Part shown: positions 51,488 through 60,987 of the stretch, piece after piece
Layout of the letters: each line of letters begins with the position of its first letter
Position numbering within the stretch: position 1 is the first letter of the stretch
Assembly (NCBI GenBank): GCA_938084685.1
Contig: CALKGE010000001.1
Span: 248,001-312,000, forward strand
Direction of reading: 5' to 3'
DNA: 64,000 nucleotides
Source: an uncultured Pirellulaceae bacterium
GTDB lineage: Bacteria > Planctomycetota > Planctomycetia > Pirellulales > Pirellulaceae
Translations under genes and position numbers: made by a program
The notes under the pieces: model-generated
Seen by the model: the letters and a program-made list of their open reading frames with translations, nothing else
Told to the model about the DNA's origin: nothing
Databases searched by the model: none

Positions 51488-52176
51488 TGAGCGTGGACGA
51501 ACGCATTCAAGCAAAGCTGCAGCGGATTGATGAATCCCATCAAGTCATACCTGGCCGAACTGCGTTGCTGGTCATCGATATGCAGCATGGATTCGTCGAC
51601 GAAGGAGCGTCACTGGAAATCCCCAAAGCGCAAGAAATCATTCCGAATCTTCAGTCTTTAGTGCAGGCCTTCCGTGGCGCTCAGATGCCTGTGATCTTTA
51701 CCGAGTTTGTTTATGCGGACACCATTCCCTGTTTGCGAGGAGATCCATTTGGTCCGGAACACCTGGGAGCTGAGCCCGACACACCGACCGGCTTTGGTTA
51801 TCCTTCAAACAATTGCAAAATCGGGGTCGCGCCGGGAACAGGCAAAGAATCTGCTGCTACGATCGACGCCCTGCAGCCAATGGAGTCCGAACTGGTGATC
51901 CAGGGCCATACCTATGACAAGTTCTATGGCACCCATCTGGACCTGGCGTTACGTAGTCTGAATATTGACCGATTTGTTATCACTGGCGTAACGACTGACT
52001 GCTGCGTCAACAGTACCATCGTTTCTGGTTCAACACGTAATTACCGCGTGACAGCAGTCAGCGATGGCATGGCCACCATCGATGACCATATCCATGACGC
52101 CTGCCTGCAAATCTGGGAAAACAAGTTCGCGCGAATCAGGACAACCGAGCAGGTCTTGTCTGAAATCAGCAACTAA
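51487..52176 (+). CDS. Isochorismatase-family cysteine hydrolase, cytoplasmic
   Basis: The product has 229 residues without a signal peptide. The triad Asp31 (ALLVIDMQHGFVDEG), Lys145 (QGHTYDKFYGTHLD) and Cys173 (GVTTDCCVNSTIV) matches the family, which hydrolyses isochorismate, nicotinamide, N-carbamoyl compounds, biuret or ureidoacrylate-like amides. GFGYPSNNCKIG is a distinctive loop. It lies one base overlapping after the esterase and closes the plus-strand group. A fused secreted version is at 16574. The next gene is convergent, with only 15 bp between the stop codons. Confidence 0.93.
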   Translation: MSVDERIQAKLQRIDESHQVIPGRTALLVIDMQHGFVDEGASLEIPKAQEIIPNLQSLVQAFRGAQMPVIFTEFVYADTIPCLRGDPFGPEHLGAEPDTPTGFGYPSNNCKIGVAPGTGKESAATIDALQPMESELVIQGHTYDKFYGTHLDLALRSLNIDRFVITGVTTDCCVNSTIVSGSTRNYRVTAVSDGMATIDDHIHDACLQIWENKFARIRTTEQVLSEISN

Positions 52177-52191
52177 TTTTGCTCTTCCCAA

Positions 52192-53775
52192 TTACTGAGC
52201 AACTCGAATCGGTCTAAGCCCTTTATAAACAGCACCGTTTGGCTGCCGCGCCTGCACTTCGATGGTATACGAACCTGCTGGGAGATCGGTCGGCAATACC
52301 GCTTTCCACAGGTGTCCGGCTGCTACCGGAGCTGACATGGGTACCCAATCGATCTTTCCATCCAGCTTTTTGATCAGCGCCTGTTCCTGATCAAACAGTC
52401 GTTTGTAGTCAGGGTCCAACTCCTGGTGGGCAGCCAGCATTTCCAGCTTGACCGCCTTCCCTTTACGATTCCGAATCACAGCGGTTACTTCCGTCTTGAC
52501 CGAACCCGAAAAGACGTTGGCATAAACGTGTGCTGGCTCCTGTTGATCGCCGATCTCAACCGGTGCAGATAAATGCATTTGATATTCCGGACGCCGATTA
52601 GCTGCCTGGAACTGGAAGGAGTACTGATTCCCGTCGAACGTAACGATCGAATATCCATTGGGGACTCCATCGCGGGAGTATGCGTGCGGGATATTGCCAT
52701 ACTTTTTGATCCCTCGCCACCAACTACCACTCGCTGTTACGTTAATCACGTGATGGTGCGGTTTCTCGCCTTCCCAGCCATCGTTCTTATTCAGGTAGAG
52801 GTGCTGCTGGTAATGCTGATGTCCAGAAACACTCATGGTAAACGGCCGATCTTTCAGCAATTTGAAGATGGCTCCCCGCTGCTCCATTTTGGTGATTGGG
52901 ATATGCATCATCAACACGACGAGTTTCTCATCTGGCACAAGTTTCAGATCGTTTTCCAGAAAAGTTAGCTGAGCTTTACTGATGCCTCCACGATAACTGT
53001 GCTTTCCAGTTTGGCCGTCGTAATACCAATCCACATTATCCATTACCACAAAATGAGCCTTGCCATATTCGAACGAATAATAGGATGGCCCAAAGATGCG
53101 CTCAAAGGTTTCGTCACTCTGCGCATCCTCTTTCGCTTCCCGGTTCACATCGTGATTACCGATCACGTTGTACCAGGGAATTCCTAATAGCGCTATACCC
53201 TGATTCTGGGACTCAAACAGGCTCAGGTCATCAAACATGATGTCGCCCAGCGTAACGCCAAACGACGCATCGGTCCCAACCAACTCCTCCAGAATATCCT
53301 GTATGAGATAATCCACCTCTGTCTGATTTCTGGGCTGAGGATCTGCGAACATGATCGCCTTGAACAACTCCGGCTCTTTCACCGGATAAAGAGCGAAGTC
53401 GACACTGGCAGGTAAATCTCCAGTTGGTTCCACTCCGGCAAATCTGGTTCCCTGAGGTGATCCGTGGGGTTTGTGGATGTAATAGAATCGAGGCAGATTG
53501 TTTTCACTCAAAGGAGTCATCCATCCGGCCGGCTTGATCACAAACAGGATCGTATCGTCCGATACCGGTAGCTCGTAAATGCCTTCTTTTGAAGTGCGAG
53601 TTATCATCTCGCCGTTGGAAACACGAATATTCTCCAGTCCCTTTTCACCTGCATCAAATTTCTGATTGAAATTGGCGTCGTGAAACACGCGACCCCTTGC
53701 CATTTGCTGAGCCTGCAACGACTCGCCACATAACCAACCGGAGGCCAAAACCATTACCAGGAAAAGACGATTCAT
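52192..53775 (-). CDS. Secreted calcineurin-like phosphoesterase with N-terminal SdrD_B-like domain
   Basis: The frame extends to 53835; the start is set at the ATG at 53775, opening signal MNRLFLVMVLASGWLCGESL. The product has 527 residues. Residues 25-115 form a Cna/SdrD_B-like beta module (GRVFHDANFNQKFDAGEKG, YELPVSDDT). The metallophosphatase core follows: KAIMFADPQPRNQTE, GVTLGDIMFDDLS, YNVIGNHDVNREAK, VVLMMHIPITK and MSVSGHQHYQQHLY. A C-terminal phosphoesterase-associated beta domain ends the protein. This composition is typical of the planctomycete and Bacteroidetes calcineurin-like group whose substrates are unknown. It is a single-gene unit, convergent with the preceding gene and divergent from the next. 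Confidence 0.92.
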   Translation of the reverse strand: MNRLFLVMVLASGWLCGESLQAQQMARGRVFHDANFNQKFDAGEKGLENIRVSNGEMITRTSKEGIYELPVSDDTILFVIKPAGWMTPLSENNLPRFYYIHKPHGSPQGTRFAGVEPTGDLPASVDFALYPVKEPELFKAIMFADPQPRNQTEVDYLIQDILEELVGTDASFGVTLGDIMFDDLSLFESQNQGIALLGIPWYNVIGNHDVNREAKEDAQSDETFERIFGPSYYSFEYGKAHFVVMDNVDWYYDGQTGKHSYRGGISKAQLTFLENDLKLVPDEKLVVLMMHIPITKMEQRGAIFKLLKDRPFTMSVSGHQHYQQHLYLNKNDGWEGEKPHHHVINVTASGSWWRGIKKYGNIPHAYSRDGVPNGYSIVTFDGNQYSFQFQAANRRPEYQMHLSAPVEIGDQQEPAHVYANVFSGSVKTEVTAVIRNRKGKAVKLEMLAAHQELDPDYKRLFDQEQALIKKLDGKIDWVPMSAPVAAGHLWKAVLPTDLPAGSYTIEVQARQPNGAVYKGLRPIRVAQ

Positions 53776-53807
53776 ACACTCAAAAACCTTATGTGAGAAC
53801 ATGACAA

Positions 53808-53845
53808 GTAAATTGAATTCTGTACCCCTATTCAACTCGATTTAC
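53808..53845. promoter_or_regulatory. Inverted repeat in the divergent intergenic region
   Basis: TTGAAT (53813-53818) and ATTCAA (53830-53835) are reverse complements 11 bases apart, flanked by GTAAAT (53808-53813) and ATTTAC (53840-53845). The site lies 33 bases from the phosphoesterase start and 80 bases from the start at 53926. Its position between divergent genes suggests an operator. Confidence 0.3.
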
Positions 53846-53925
53846 ACCATGTGATGTGAATTCAGTCTGAGATTATTTTAAACTAATAGTTGTTTTGTTC
53901 TCCTTCTGTGGGTGTCTCCCTGACT

Positions 53926-56900
53926 ATGCAATCGAGTGAATTCATTGACCTGATCCAAAAGCGACTTGGAGACCCCTTGTCCAACAAGCAGCTGGAATAT
54001 TTGCTTGACCAAGCCGTGACGCAACCGGCACTATTCGCTGCAGCTTGTCAGGAGATCAAAGCGCAGAACATTGAGGTGATTCCGGTAGATCTGGATGACG
54101 ACTCAGCCATGGACGATCTGGTTGCCTGGCTGAGTCAACTGGCTTCGACTCGTAATGCCGGGAAAGGTTTTAACCACCTGCTGATCGGATTCGCCCTGTT
54201 GCTGCTGGTGGTTGCGGTTGGATCGTGGTTGGCATTTTTTCGTCAGGACAATCCGGAACTGGCTGGCAACTCGGCTTCCGAAAACTCTACGGACAGTGAA
54301 CTGGCGAATTCCACCGACGTAATCCCATCAGAAGAGGATATCGAGCAGGAACAGGACAACAATGACCAACAGCAGGCATCTGGTGATCCTCCGGAGCGGC
54401 ATAACCCGCCCGACTCGGAAGCAGACGATCCACCACCCATGCCCATGATTCCAGTCGCGAATGAATTGATGCTGCCTGAACGCCCTGTAACTCCCACCTG
54501 GCAGTCTTTCCATGACCCTGCTGCTCGACTGGATCACTCATGGACCTCGACCATTTCCCGCTTCATCCGGCCTGCCGATCAGGAACCCGGAACACTGAAG
54601 CCCATTCAACGCGACGGGCAAACCGAATACTTCGAACTTTTGGGGGACTTCATCCTGCCGCCTCCTGACAGCGATGGTCGTAGCTTGCGGATGAGGTTTT
54701 CTGATTTGCGAAGTCTTGTCATCACTGCCGTGAATGATTCTCAGCAGGTTGAACTGAGCTACGACGGTCACCTCAACATGAAGCGATACACGGCGCTACC
54801 CGTTCCCCAATACACCACCAGTTTGCCTTCTTCCTACCAGTATCGAATGCGGCGTCATTTCGTGGAATCCCGAGTCGATCCAACAATTGACTTTGACTGG
54901 GGACTGGAAGGGCCTCTGGTAAATGGTCGGCAAGTTGACCGGGACTACTTCAGCGTTGAATGGTCTGGTGTGCTGCTTGTTCCTGAATCAGGTCGCTATA
55001 CGTTTTATCTCAACATCGACGACGGCTATGCGTTAGACGTAAACAACTTGAGGATTGGCGAACGCTGGAGTCCTGTGTTGCCGGAAGGAGCCGCTACGCA
55101 GCATGCGATCGATCTGACCGAAGGATCTGTCCCCTTCAAGTTACAGTTTTTCAGTGACAGGATGGAAGCCAGAGCTCGAGTTGAATGGGAAACTGCGGAT
55201 ATTCCTCGGCAAGTTATACCGCCTGCTCACTTCAGAACAGGATCCGACGAAAACGCTGGCCAAGGGTTGCTTGCTCATTACTGTTATGGGCCGGTTGTGG
55301 AGGCGAGTGAAACACCGGCAACGCGAGCCGTTGACCTTGCCAGTGACGACAACGGAATGTGGTATGCGTTAACCCGAGGGGCGATCAATCTGCGTTTTCA
55401 GAATAATCAATTTCTGGTTGCCAGAGGCGACGTACCGATGACCTCCCTGCCGATGGACGCTCCTCCCAGCCACTTAACGATGAAGGTTCAGTCCCGTCTG
55501 CGATTCCTGGATTCCTATAATTTTGAGCCGCTGGAACTCGCTGCTTCACATGCTGTTGATCTGGGTAAGGCAATTTCTGCCGGGGATTTATCCTGGTTTG
55601 AGTCGACAGACAATCCTGCAACGGAATCCCGCTTTGACTACGACGACGATGGAAATGTTCACCTTTCGCGTGCTCAGGGGGACGCTGCCATTCATTTGTC
55701 CACCAAGGTTGCATTGAAAGGGTCCACCGAAATCTACGCCTTGATGGAGCCGCAGCATCTGGCTGGCATTCGTTTTCAGCATCCCCAAACCGGCGTTTAT
55801 CACAGCCTGTTTCTGTTGCAACAGGGAGACGAATTTGCAATCTCCGCGAACCCAACGGACCTGACTTTTACCTCAGCTCAGTATCGCGCTGGCATGCGGA
55901 CCAAAGGGCCTGTCTGGTGGCGGGCACAATACTCGGACGATATGTTTGTCATTTCCTGCAGCCGGGATGGAAAACACTGGCTGCCGGGTCATACATTTTC
56001 GTTGGCTAGCACCACGCCAATCAAGCGGGAAATCTCTTTTGGTCCCACGATTCACACCGGAACGGAACAAACGTCCGTACAACTTAACAAAATACTGATT
56101 GAACACGATGACCTGATTGAGCAACTTTCTTTTAATCTGCCGATCGGGTCTGTACCCAGTCTTACAGCAATCGAGCGACCTGTTAGCCTACGGCTGCCTG
56201 ATTACATCGATTCACTGGAGTTACAACGGCCGGATCATATTTCACCCGAACAATGGCGGCTCGCATGTTATGCGAAAGTTTTGCAGCTGGACGCACCACC
56301 GGCAATGCGCGTTGAAGGCCTGATAAAACTGCTGCATTATGCTGTAAAACACCATCGAGACTTCCGCAAAATACGTCGAGCACTGGCTCGGGTCCCCGGG
56401 CGGCTCCAATTTCGCCGGCCTGATACCGACATCGCTTCCTGGGTCAACGTTCACATTCTGTACGACATTCTTGCTGCCAGGTTATGGTTCGAAGGAAAGC
56501 CTGAACAATTGGAAGCATTGATCGCCGACTGGACAACGATCGATGCCGGGGCAGGCGGCCGTCAAAGATATAACATGCCGGTCTCACCAGAACTGCTGAC
56601 CCGGCTCTACCTGTATCACTTACGTAATGAGCTGCGTTGGGAAGAACTCTATTCTTTCGCCACGCGGATCGATTACTTATCGTTGCCGGCGCATGGATCT
56701 CAGATTTCTGACAAGGATTTTGCGACCTGGCGGACAGCCCGGTGGCTGCAAGCGGATGCTGCAGACTATCTGCAGGGAGCGATCAAGCCAAATGATGTGG
56801 CACGCTTTCAGGCAGAACGCTCCCATCAAGTGGAAACAGACCGTGAAACTGTAAACTCCATGCTGGAACTTCTACAGGCAGTCGAAACCAACGATCTTGA

Positions 56901-58608
56901 TAATGCAATGAAGATGATCATTGATCATCCACTGGTTACTGGATTATTCCCGGTCGACCAATACGGCATGCACTACCAGTCAGGCACGACATTTCTCAGC
57001 TCCCTGTTCACTCAGCACGAAGCATTTGCTGCCAAAATGCGCGCGGAAGGTTCAGAACTCGCTGATCTCAGACTTACCGCCGCTCTTAACAGCAGGGACT
57101 ATCATGAGCTGAATGAAATCGCTCGGAAATTCCCCGGCACCGAGGCTGCCCGAAGGGCACTGCAGTTAACAGCAGACCAACGACTGTCAGCAGGACAATT
57201 CCTGCCTGCTGCACAACGTTATCAGGAGTTGATCGAACACTACCCGGACGAATACCACGGGCTTTGGTTAGCCAAAGCAACACTCGCTCTGGCACTGGCC
57301 GGACAGAATCCTGACCGCGAGATCGTTGCGGATGTTGCTTTGGAGGGTGGCGACATAACCACCGCGGAATTTAATGCGCTGGTTACGCAACTAGTCAACC
57401 AGCGCAACGCCCAAAGCCGCATTCCTGCTAAACCTGCTCTTCCCTTGGGGCAACGTACCGTGAATCCTGTCAAAGATATCACCATTCCCGGGGCGGCTCG
57501 GAGCGTGCAGCGAATTCGTCAAACAAGTTTCTATGACTTGGGAACCCAGTTGATTATCAACACGCCTGCAGGGATGAGTTGTTTGAATGCAGCAGACAAT
57601 CGGATTGTGTGGGAAAAGCTGGATGACGGACGAGGTATCCCCGTTGAATACTGTTATGCTGGAAAACCCGCGCGCGTGGGCCCGGATCTGTTTTCTGCTG
57701 TCTTTACACAACAGAAGTTACTCTGGCGCAAATTGAGTGTCGCTACAGGTGAGCCTCTGTGGGAAGTTGCAGTCAACGGTTTCCCATTAGGTGATCCAAT
57801 CGTGGCAGGAAATTCCATCTTTGTGTTGAAGGTCATCCCCCAACAAACCACGTTCGGCCAGATTGTTTTTGAACAGATCAATTCCACCAACGGAATCGTG
57901 TCCCGTTCAGCACCATTGATGACCATTCAACGAAAGCCCGAGCTTTTTCAATCCGCCCGATGCGTGCTTGCACAGGATAGTATCGTCCTGGTTCTTGACA
58001 GTACGATCTATTGTCTGAATCTGGAGGGAGAACTGATGTGGGCCAGAATGCTCAGTCAGGTTCCTCGGCTTGCCGATCAACACCTCTACGATCGTATTAA
58101 TGCCACCCAGCCACTGGTGAGCGGAGACCGTATTGTGGTACATGCCGCTGGTTCCCCGGACGTTGTTTGTCTGGACAGAAAAACGGGAGCCACTCTTTGG
58201 CGGTTTCAACAGCCCGACATTCAGGAATTGGTCGGACTTTGGAAAGATCGAATCGTTCTCAGTTGCCGAAACGGCGTGCAGGCGATTAGTGTGAAATTTG
58301 GCACCCCCCTGTGGTTCCAACCAGGAAGCCCCAATCCCAGTGCCGTTCGGATCATGGACAATTCCGTATTAATTTGCAGTCTGGACAAAAAGCCCACCAG
58401 CCGTGTTGTTCCGCTAAGCAATCAGCGGACGTTGTTGTGGGTTCAACCACAAACCGGGAAAATCGTACAAGAGGCTGAGATCGTGGGTCAGGAATCCGCC
58501 CTGTTTGACATTGAGTACATTTTTCCGTTCGGAAATAAACTTTATGGAATCAGTAACGTAAGCACGGGCAGTCATTCACTAAAGCTTATCGAGGTGGTGC
58601 TGCCATGA
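53926..58608 (+). CDS. Large membrane-anchored PA14 / concanavalin-like / PQQ-propeller protein
   Basis: The open frame begins at a TTG (53890), but I place the start at ATG 53926, giving 1560 residues. A cytoplasmic N-terminus of about 84 residues precedes one TM helix (LLIGFALLLLVVAVGSWLAF, 85-105). An acidic, Pro-rich linker follows to about 190. The PA14-like module is at about 310-435 (VPESGRYTFYLNIDDGYALD). A concanavalin/LamG-like module (DUF1349-like) spans about 548-735. An alpha-helical TPR-like region is at 1040-1125 (YQELIEHYPDEYHGLW), and a PQQ/BamB-like propeller is at about 1185-1560. The domains suggest a sensing or binding role at the surface. It overlaps the next gene by 4 bp and starts an operon with NPCBM, cyclase-fold and BatA genes. 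Confidence 0.82.
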   Translation: MQSSEFIDLIQKRLGDPLSNKQLEYLLDQAVTQPALFAAACQEIKAQNIEVIPVDLDDDSAMDDLVAWLSQLASTRNAGKGFNHLLIGFALLLLVVAVGSWLAFFRQDNPELAGNSASENSTDSELANSTDVIPSEEDIEQEQDNNDQQQASGDPPERHNPPDSEADDPPPMPMIPVANELMLPERPVTPTWQSFHDPAARLDHSWTSTISRFIRPADQEPGTLKPIQRDGQTEYFELLGDFILPPPDSDGRSLRMRFSDLRSLVITAVNDSQQVELSYDGHLNMKRYTALPVPQYTTSLPSSYQYRMRRHFVESRVDPTIDFDWGLEGPLVNGRQVDRDYFSVEWSGVLLVPESGRYTFYLNIDDGYALDVNNLRIGERWSPVLPEGAATQHAIDLTEGSVPFKLQFFSDRMEARARVEWETADIPRQVIPPAHFRTGSDENAGQGLLAHYCYGPVVEASETPATRAVDLASDDNGMWYALTRGAINLRFQNNQFLVARGDVPMTSLPMDAPPSHLTMKVQSRLRFLDSYNFEPLELAASHAVDLGKAISAGDLSWFESTDNPATESRFDYDDDGNVHLSRAQGDAAIHLSTKVALKGSTEIYALMEPQHLAGIRFQHPQTGVYHSLFLLQQGDEFAISANPTDLTFTSAQYRAGMRTKGPVWWRAQYSDDMFVISCSRDGKHWLPGHTFSLASTTPIKREISFGPTIHTGTEQTSVQLNKILIEHDDLIEQLSFNLPIGSVPSLTAIERPVSLRLPDYIDSLELQRPDHISPEQWRLACYAKVLQLDAPPAMRVEGLIKLLHYAVKHHRDFRKIRRALARVPGRLQFRRPDTDIASWVNVHILYDILAARLWFEGKPEQLEALIADWTTIDAGAGGRQRYNMPVSPELLTRLYLYHLRNELRWEELYSFATRIDYLSLPAHGSQISDKDFATWRTARWLQADAADYLQGAIKPNDVARFQAERSHQVETDRETVNSMLELLQAVETNDLDNAMKMIIDHPLVTGLFPVDQYGMHYQSGTTFLSSLFTQHEAFAAKMRAEGSELADLRLTAALNSRDYHELNEIARKFPGTEAARRALQLTADQRLSAGQFLPAAQRYQELIEHYPDEYHGLWLAKATLALALAGQNPDREIVADVALEGGDITTAEFNALVTQLVNQRNAQSRIPAKPALPLGQRTVNPVKDITIPGAARSVQRIRQTSFYDLGTQLIINTPAGMSCLNAADNRIVWEKLDDGRGIPVEYCYAGKPARVGPDLFSAVFTQQKLLWRKLSVATGEPLWEVAVNGFPLGDPIVAGNSIFVLKVIPQQTTFGQIVFEQINSTNGIVSRSAPLMTIQRKPELFQSARCVLAQDSIVLVLDSTIYCLNLEGELMWARMLSQVPRLADQHLYDRINATQPLVSGDRIVVHAAGSPDVVCLDRKTGATLWRFQQPDIQELVGLWKDRIVLSCRNGVQAISVKFGTPLWFQPGSPNPSAVRIMDNSVLICSLDKKPTSRVVPLSNQRTLLWVQPQTGKIVQEAEIVGQESALFDIEYIFPFGNKLYGISNVSTGSHSLKLIEVVLP

Positions 58609-60893
58609 TTCTGCGAACCATGCTGATGTTGTTTCTGCTGACTTCTGCTTTGCCGGCTCAGGAACCTCAATACCGAGTGATCTTTGGTGCCAAGGAATTC
58701 GTAACCGGCATAAAACTTACCGGCTGGGACAGACTCGATAATCCAGCCAAGCTCGATGAGACACCTCTGTTTACTGATGCCAAAAGCATTCGGTATCTTG
58801 AAAAACTGGGAGCATCACTCGATCGGGCGGCCACCTTTCTGGAGTTTCACAATCATGATCGTCTGCCAGGACAGGTCATTGGATTCGGTGATGCCGATCC
58901 TGTTCGCGGAGTGCCCGCGCATTTTATCGTTCACCTAAGTGGGAATTATCGTCCGTTTGCCGAATCAGATGGCACGGTCCGTATTAAGGCGAGCCACGTA
59001 AAGCGAGTGGTTTTGCAATCGTCGAGAATCACCGAAACCGAACATCCTCCTGGAACGATTGTGCTGCGTGACGAATCACTGATTCAGGCAACCAGCATGC
59101 GTTGGTCCGAAACAGGGTTGCGTGCACTGAGCGAAAATCGGTCGGTCTCGGCCAACTGGGTTCAACTGGCTGCCGTTTTTCCAAATGCCAGTAAATTCTT
59201 ACAGCCGGTTGAAACCGTACTGGACGATCTGCTGGCACCTTGCAACGCTCCCACGAGTCGTCTTGCCCGTTATGCCACAACCGACGGAGGAATCTTTACC
59301 TTTCGTGAAAGCATGCTCATACCGCTCCGGCGTGAAAGCAATCTGGTGTTTCACACCGTCCAGCCTGCCTGGGCTCTTGATGGCATTCGAATTCTTTTTG
59401 ATAGTGTTTCTCACATCAGCTATAGGGAATACAATCAGCTTCCTCTCTCGTCCCTGCCAGCGAAAGTTGTGGAAGAACGAAACTTCACCGGGTTTCAAAG
59501 ACCCTGGAAACGAAACCAGAACCGGCAGGGGGCTGTATTGACTGTCGGTGACATGAAGGGAATCGTGGGGCTCTGTACCCATTCATACAGCAAGCTTTCT
59601 TTTCGGCTGCCACCTGGGGTGGTCACCCGGTTTCACTCTTACGTCGGTATTGACCACAGCGCGGAAGGTGGTGGTTGTGCTCAGGTGCGAGTCGCCAAAG
59701 TAGCGTCCGCTGGAAATGAATCTGTGGTATATCAGAGTGGTTTTCTGGTTGGTTCTGGTCCACCTGTAACCGCTGATGTGAGTGGGCTAACCGACGCGGA
59801 ACACTTGATTGTTGAAACCGACTACGGACATACAGGGCGACCGGCAGATGCTGATCCATTTGATATTCGTGATGATGTCAGTTGGATTATGCCATTGCTA
59901 ACACTGGACCTGACCGTGGCACGGCAAAAAGCTGGTGGTCTGACTCGATACCTATCATCCCTGTCCGACTGGCAGGTCCCCGAAAACCTTCGTTCTCACA
60001 TCGAACTTACCTCGCACTGGGATTCCACCGGAGGCCGCTGGCTAACGACCATCTCCTGGAAAGCCCCGATTGCAGCCGTCGCCGATCAACCCGTTTTGGA
60101 ATTTCAACGCAAGGTAAAATTGACCGCCAATAACAGCTGGGTCGTTGTTTCCGCTTCGGCCAATGGAATTGGGGATAAAACAACCACCATTCAAGTTCAA
60201 GTCGACGGTGAACCTGTCACTTCGATCATGAATGGGAATATCAGCTTGACAGGCCAGATAGCCAAGTTCGAAGCAAGGCACTGGTTGCTCGGAGATAAAG
60301 TCGGTGAGGAAGTTGATGTTCGCATTCAGGTAATGCCTCGTGAAGCAGGCACTTACCAGCCACAAGGAATTACCTTTGCCATGTTTGGTCTCCAGCCAAT
60401 CGTGCGCGGTCTTCCTCCATCCGGTCAGTTACCTGTCCCGGATGTTGCTCTGTCGACGCTGACTCCGGTTAAATTTGCTTTGCCCGGACACACCGCAATG
60501 CCAAAACCTGGCTTGCTCAAGGAAGAGGTACCTCTGCATGTCAGATCGCTTGTCGTGCCTGATGGTTACGTTTTTCCTGGCCGCAGCGAAATCGTCTATT
60601 CCTTGAAGCCGGAATATACTCACTTGGAGATGATCCTCGGTTTGGCTGATGGCCCAACAGCTGCCGGAGCCTACGAAGTTTTCGTAGACGGCCAGGATGA
60701 ACCAATCTGGACCTCCAAGGAATTGTTTACTGAAAGTCAGGGCACGAGTCAGGCAAATGGGTATTTCTCACGCCAGATGCAAGGAGCCTATGTTCGTATT
60801 CCCATTGCTGAAGGACACAAAACCATCACTATTCGTAGTGGTACTCAAACCAGTACTGGCCTGCTGGGTAATGCGGGCTTCCGGACCAAATAA
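58605..60893 (+). CDS. Secreted NPCBM (novel putative carbohydrate-binding module) protein
   Basis: The product has 762 residues with a signal peptide (MILRTMLMLFLLTSALPA). The NPCBM/NEW2 module spans about 275-430: VTRFHSYVGIDHSAEGGG, AQVRVAKVASAGNESVVYQ, ADVSGLTDAEHLIVETDYGH and DDVSWIMPLLTLD. This resembles carbohydrate-binding modules found in glycosidases. The flanking regions are beta-rich and unrecognised, and no catalytic residues are visible. Its ATG overlaps the preceding stop by 4 bp, so the pair is translationally coupled. The link to the cyclase-fold and BatA genes suggests an envelope function rather than catabolism. Confidence 0.88.
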   Translation: MILRTMLMLFLLTSALPAQEPQYRVIFGAKEFVTGIKLTGWDRLDNPAKLDETPLFTDAKSIRYLEKLGASLDRAATFLEFHNHDRLPGQVIGFGDADPVRGVPAHFIVHLSGNYRPFAESDGTVRIKASHVKRVVLQSSRITETEHPPGTIVLRDESLIQATSMRWSETGLRALSENRSVSANWVQLAAVFPNASKFLQPVETVLDDLLAPCNAPTSRLARYATTDGGIFTFRESMLIPLRRESNLVFHTVQPAWALDGIRILFDSVSHISYREYNQLPLSSLPAKVVEERNFTGFQRPWKRNQNRQGAVLTVGDMKGIVGLCTHSYSKLSFRLPPGVVTRFHSYVGIDHSAEGGGCAQVRVAKVASAGNESVVYQSGFLVGSGPPVTADVSGLTDAEHLIVETDYGHTGRPADADPFDIRDDVSWIMPLLTLDLTVARQKAGGLTRYLSSLSDWQVPENLRSHIELTSHWDSTGGRWLTTISWKAPIAAVADQPVLEFQRKVKLTANNSWVVVSASANGIGDKTTTIQVQVDGEPVTSIMNGNISLTGQIAKFEARHWLLGDKVGEEVDVRIQVMPREAGTYQPQGITFAMFGLQPIVRGLPPSGQLPVPDVALSTLTPVKFALPGHTAMPKPGLLKEEVPLHVRSLVVPDGYVFPGRSEIVYSLKPEYTHLEMILGLADGPTAAGAYEVFVDGQDEPIWTSKELFTESQGTSQANGYFSRQMQGAYVRIPIAEGHKTITIRSGTQTSTGLLGNAGFRTK

Positions 60894-60987
60894 TCGAAAT
60901 TGACTGAACCTGAGTTCAGGTGCAAGCCCCATCAGGTTGTCTGTGTATAATAGCAACAACCCTTTTTCAACAGGTTGTAGAGTAGAA

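Noticed and set aside
60937..60987. Seventeen-residue extension of the cyclase-fold protein
   Set aside because: The signal peptide begins at 60988, and the upstream residues contain no leader-like sequence.
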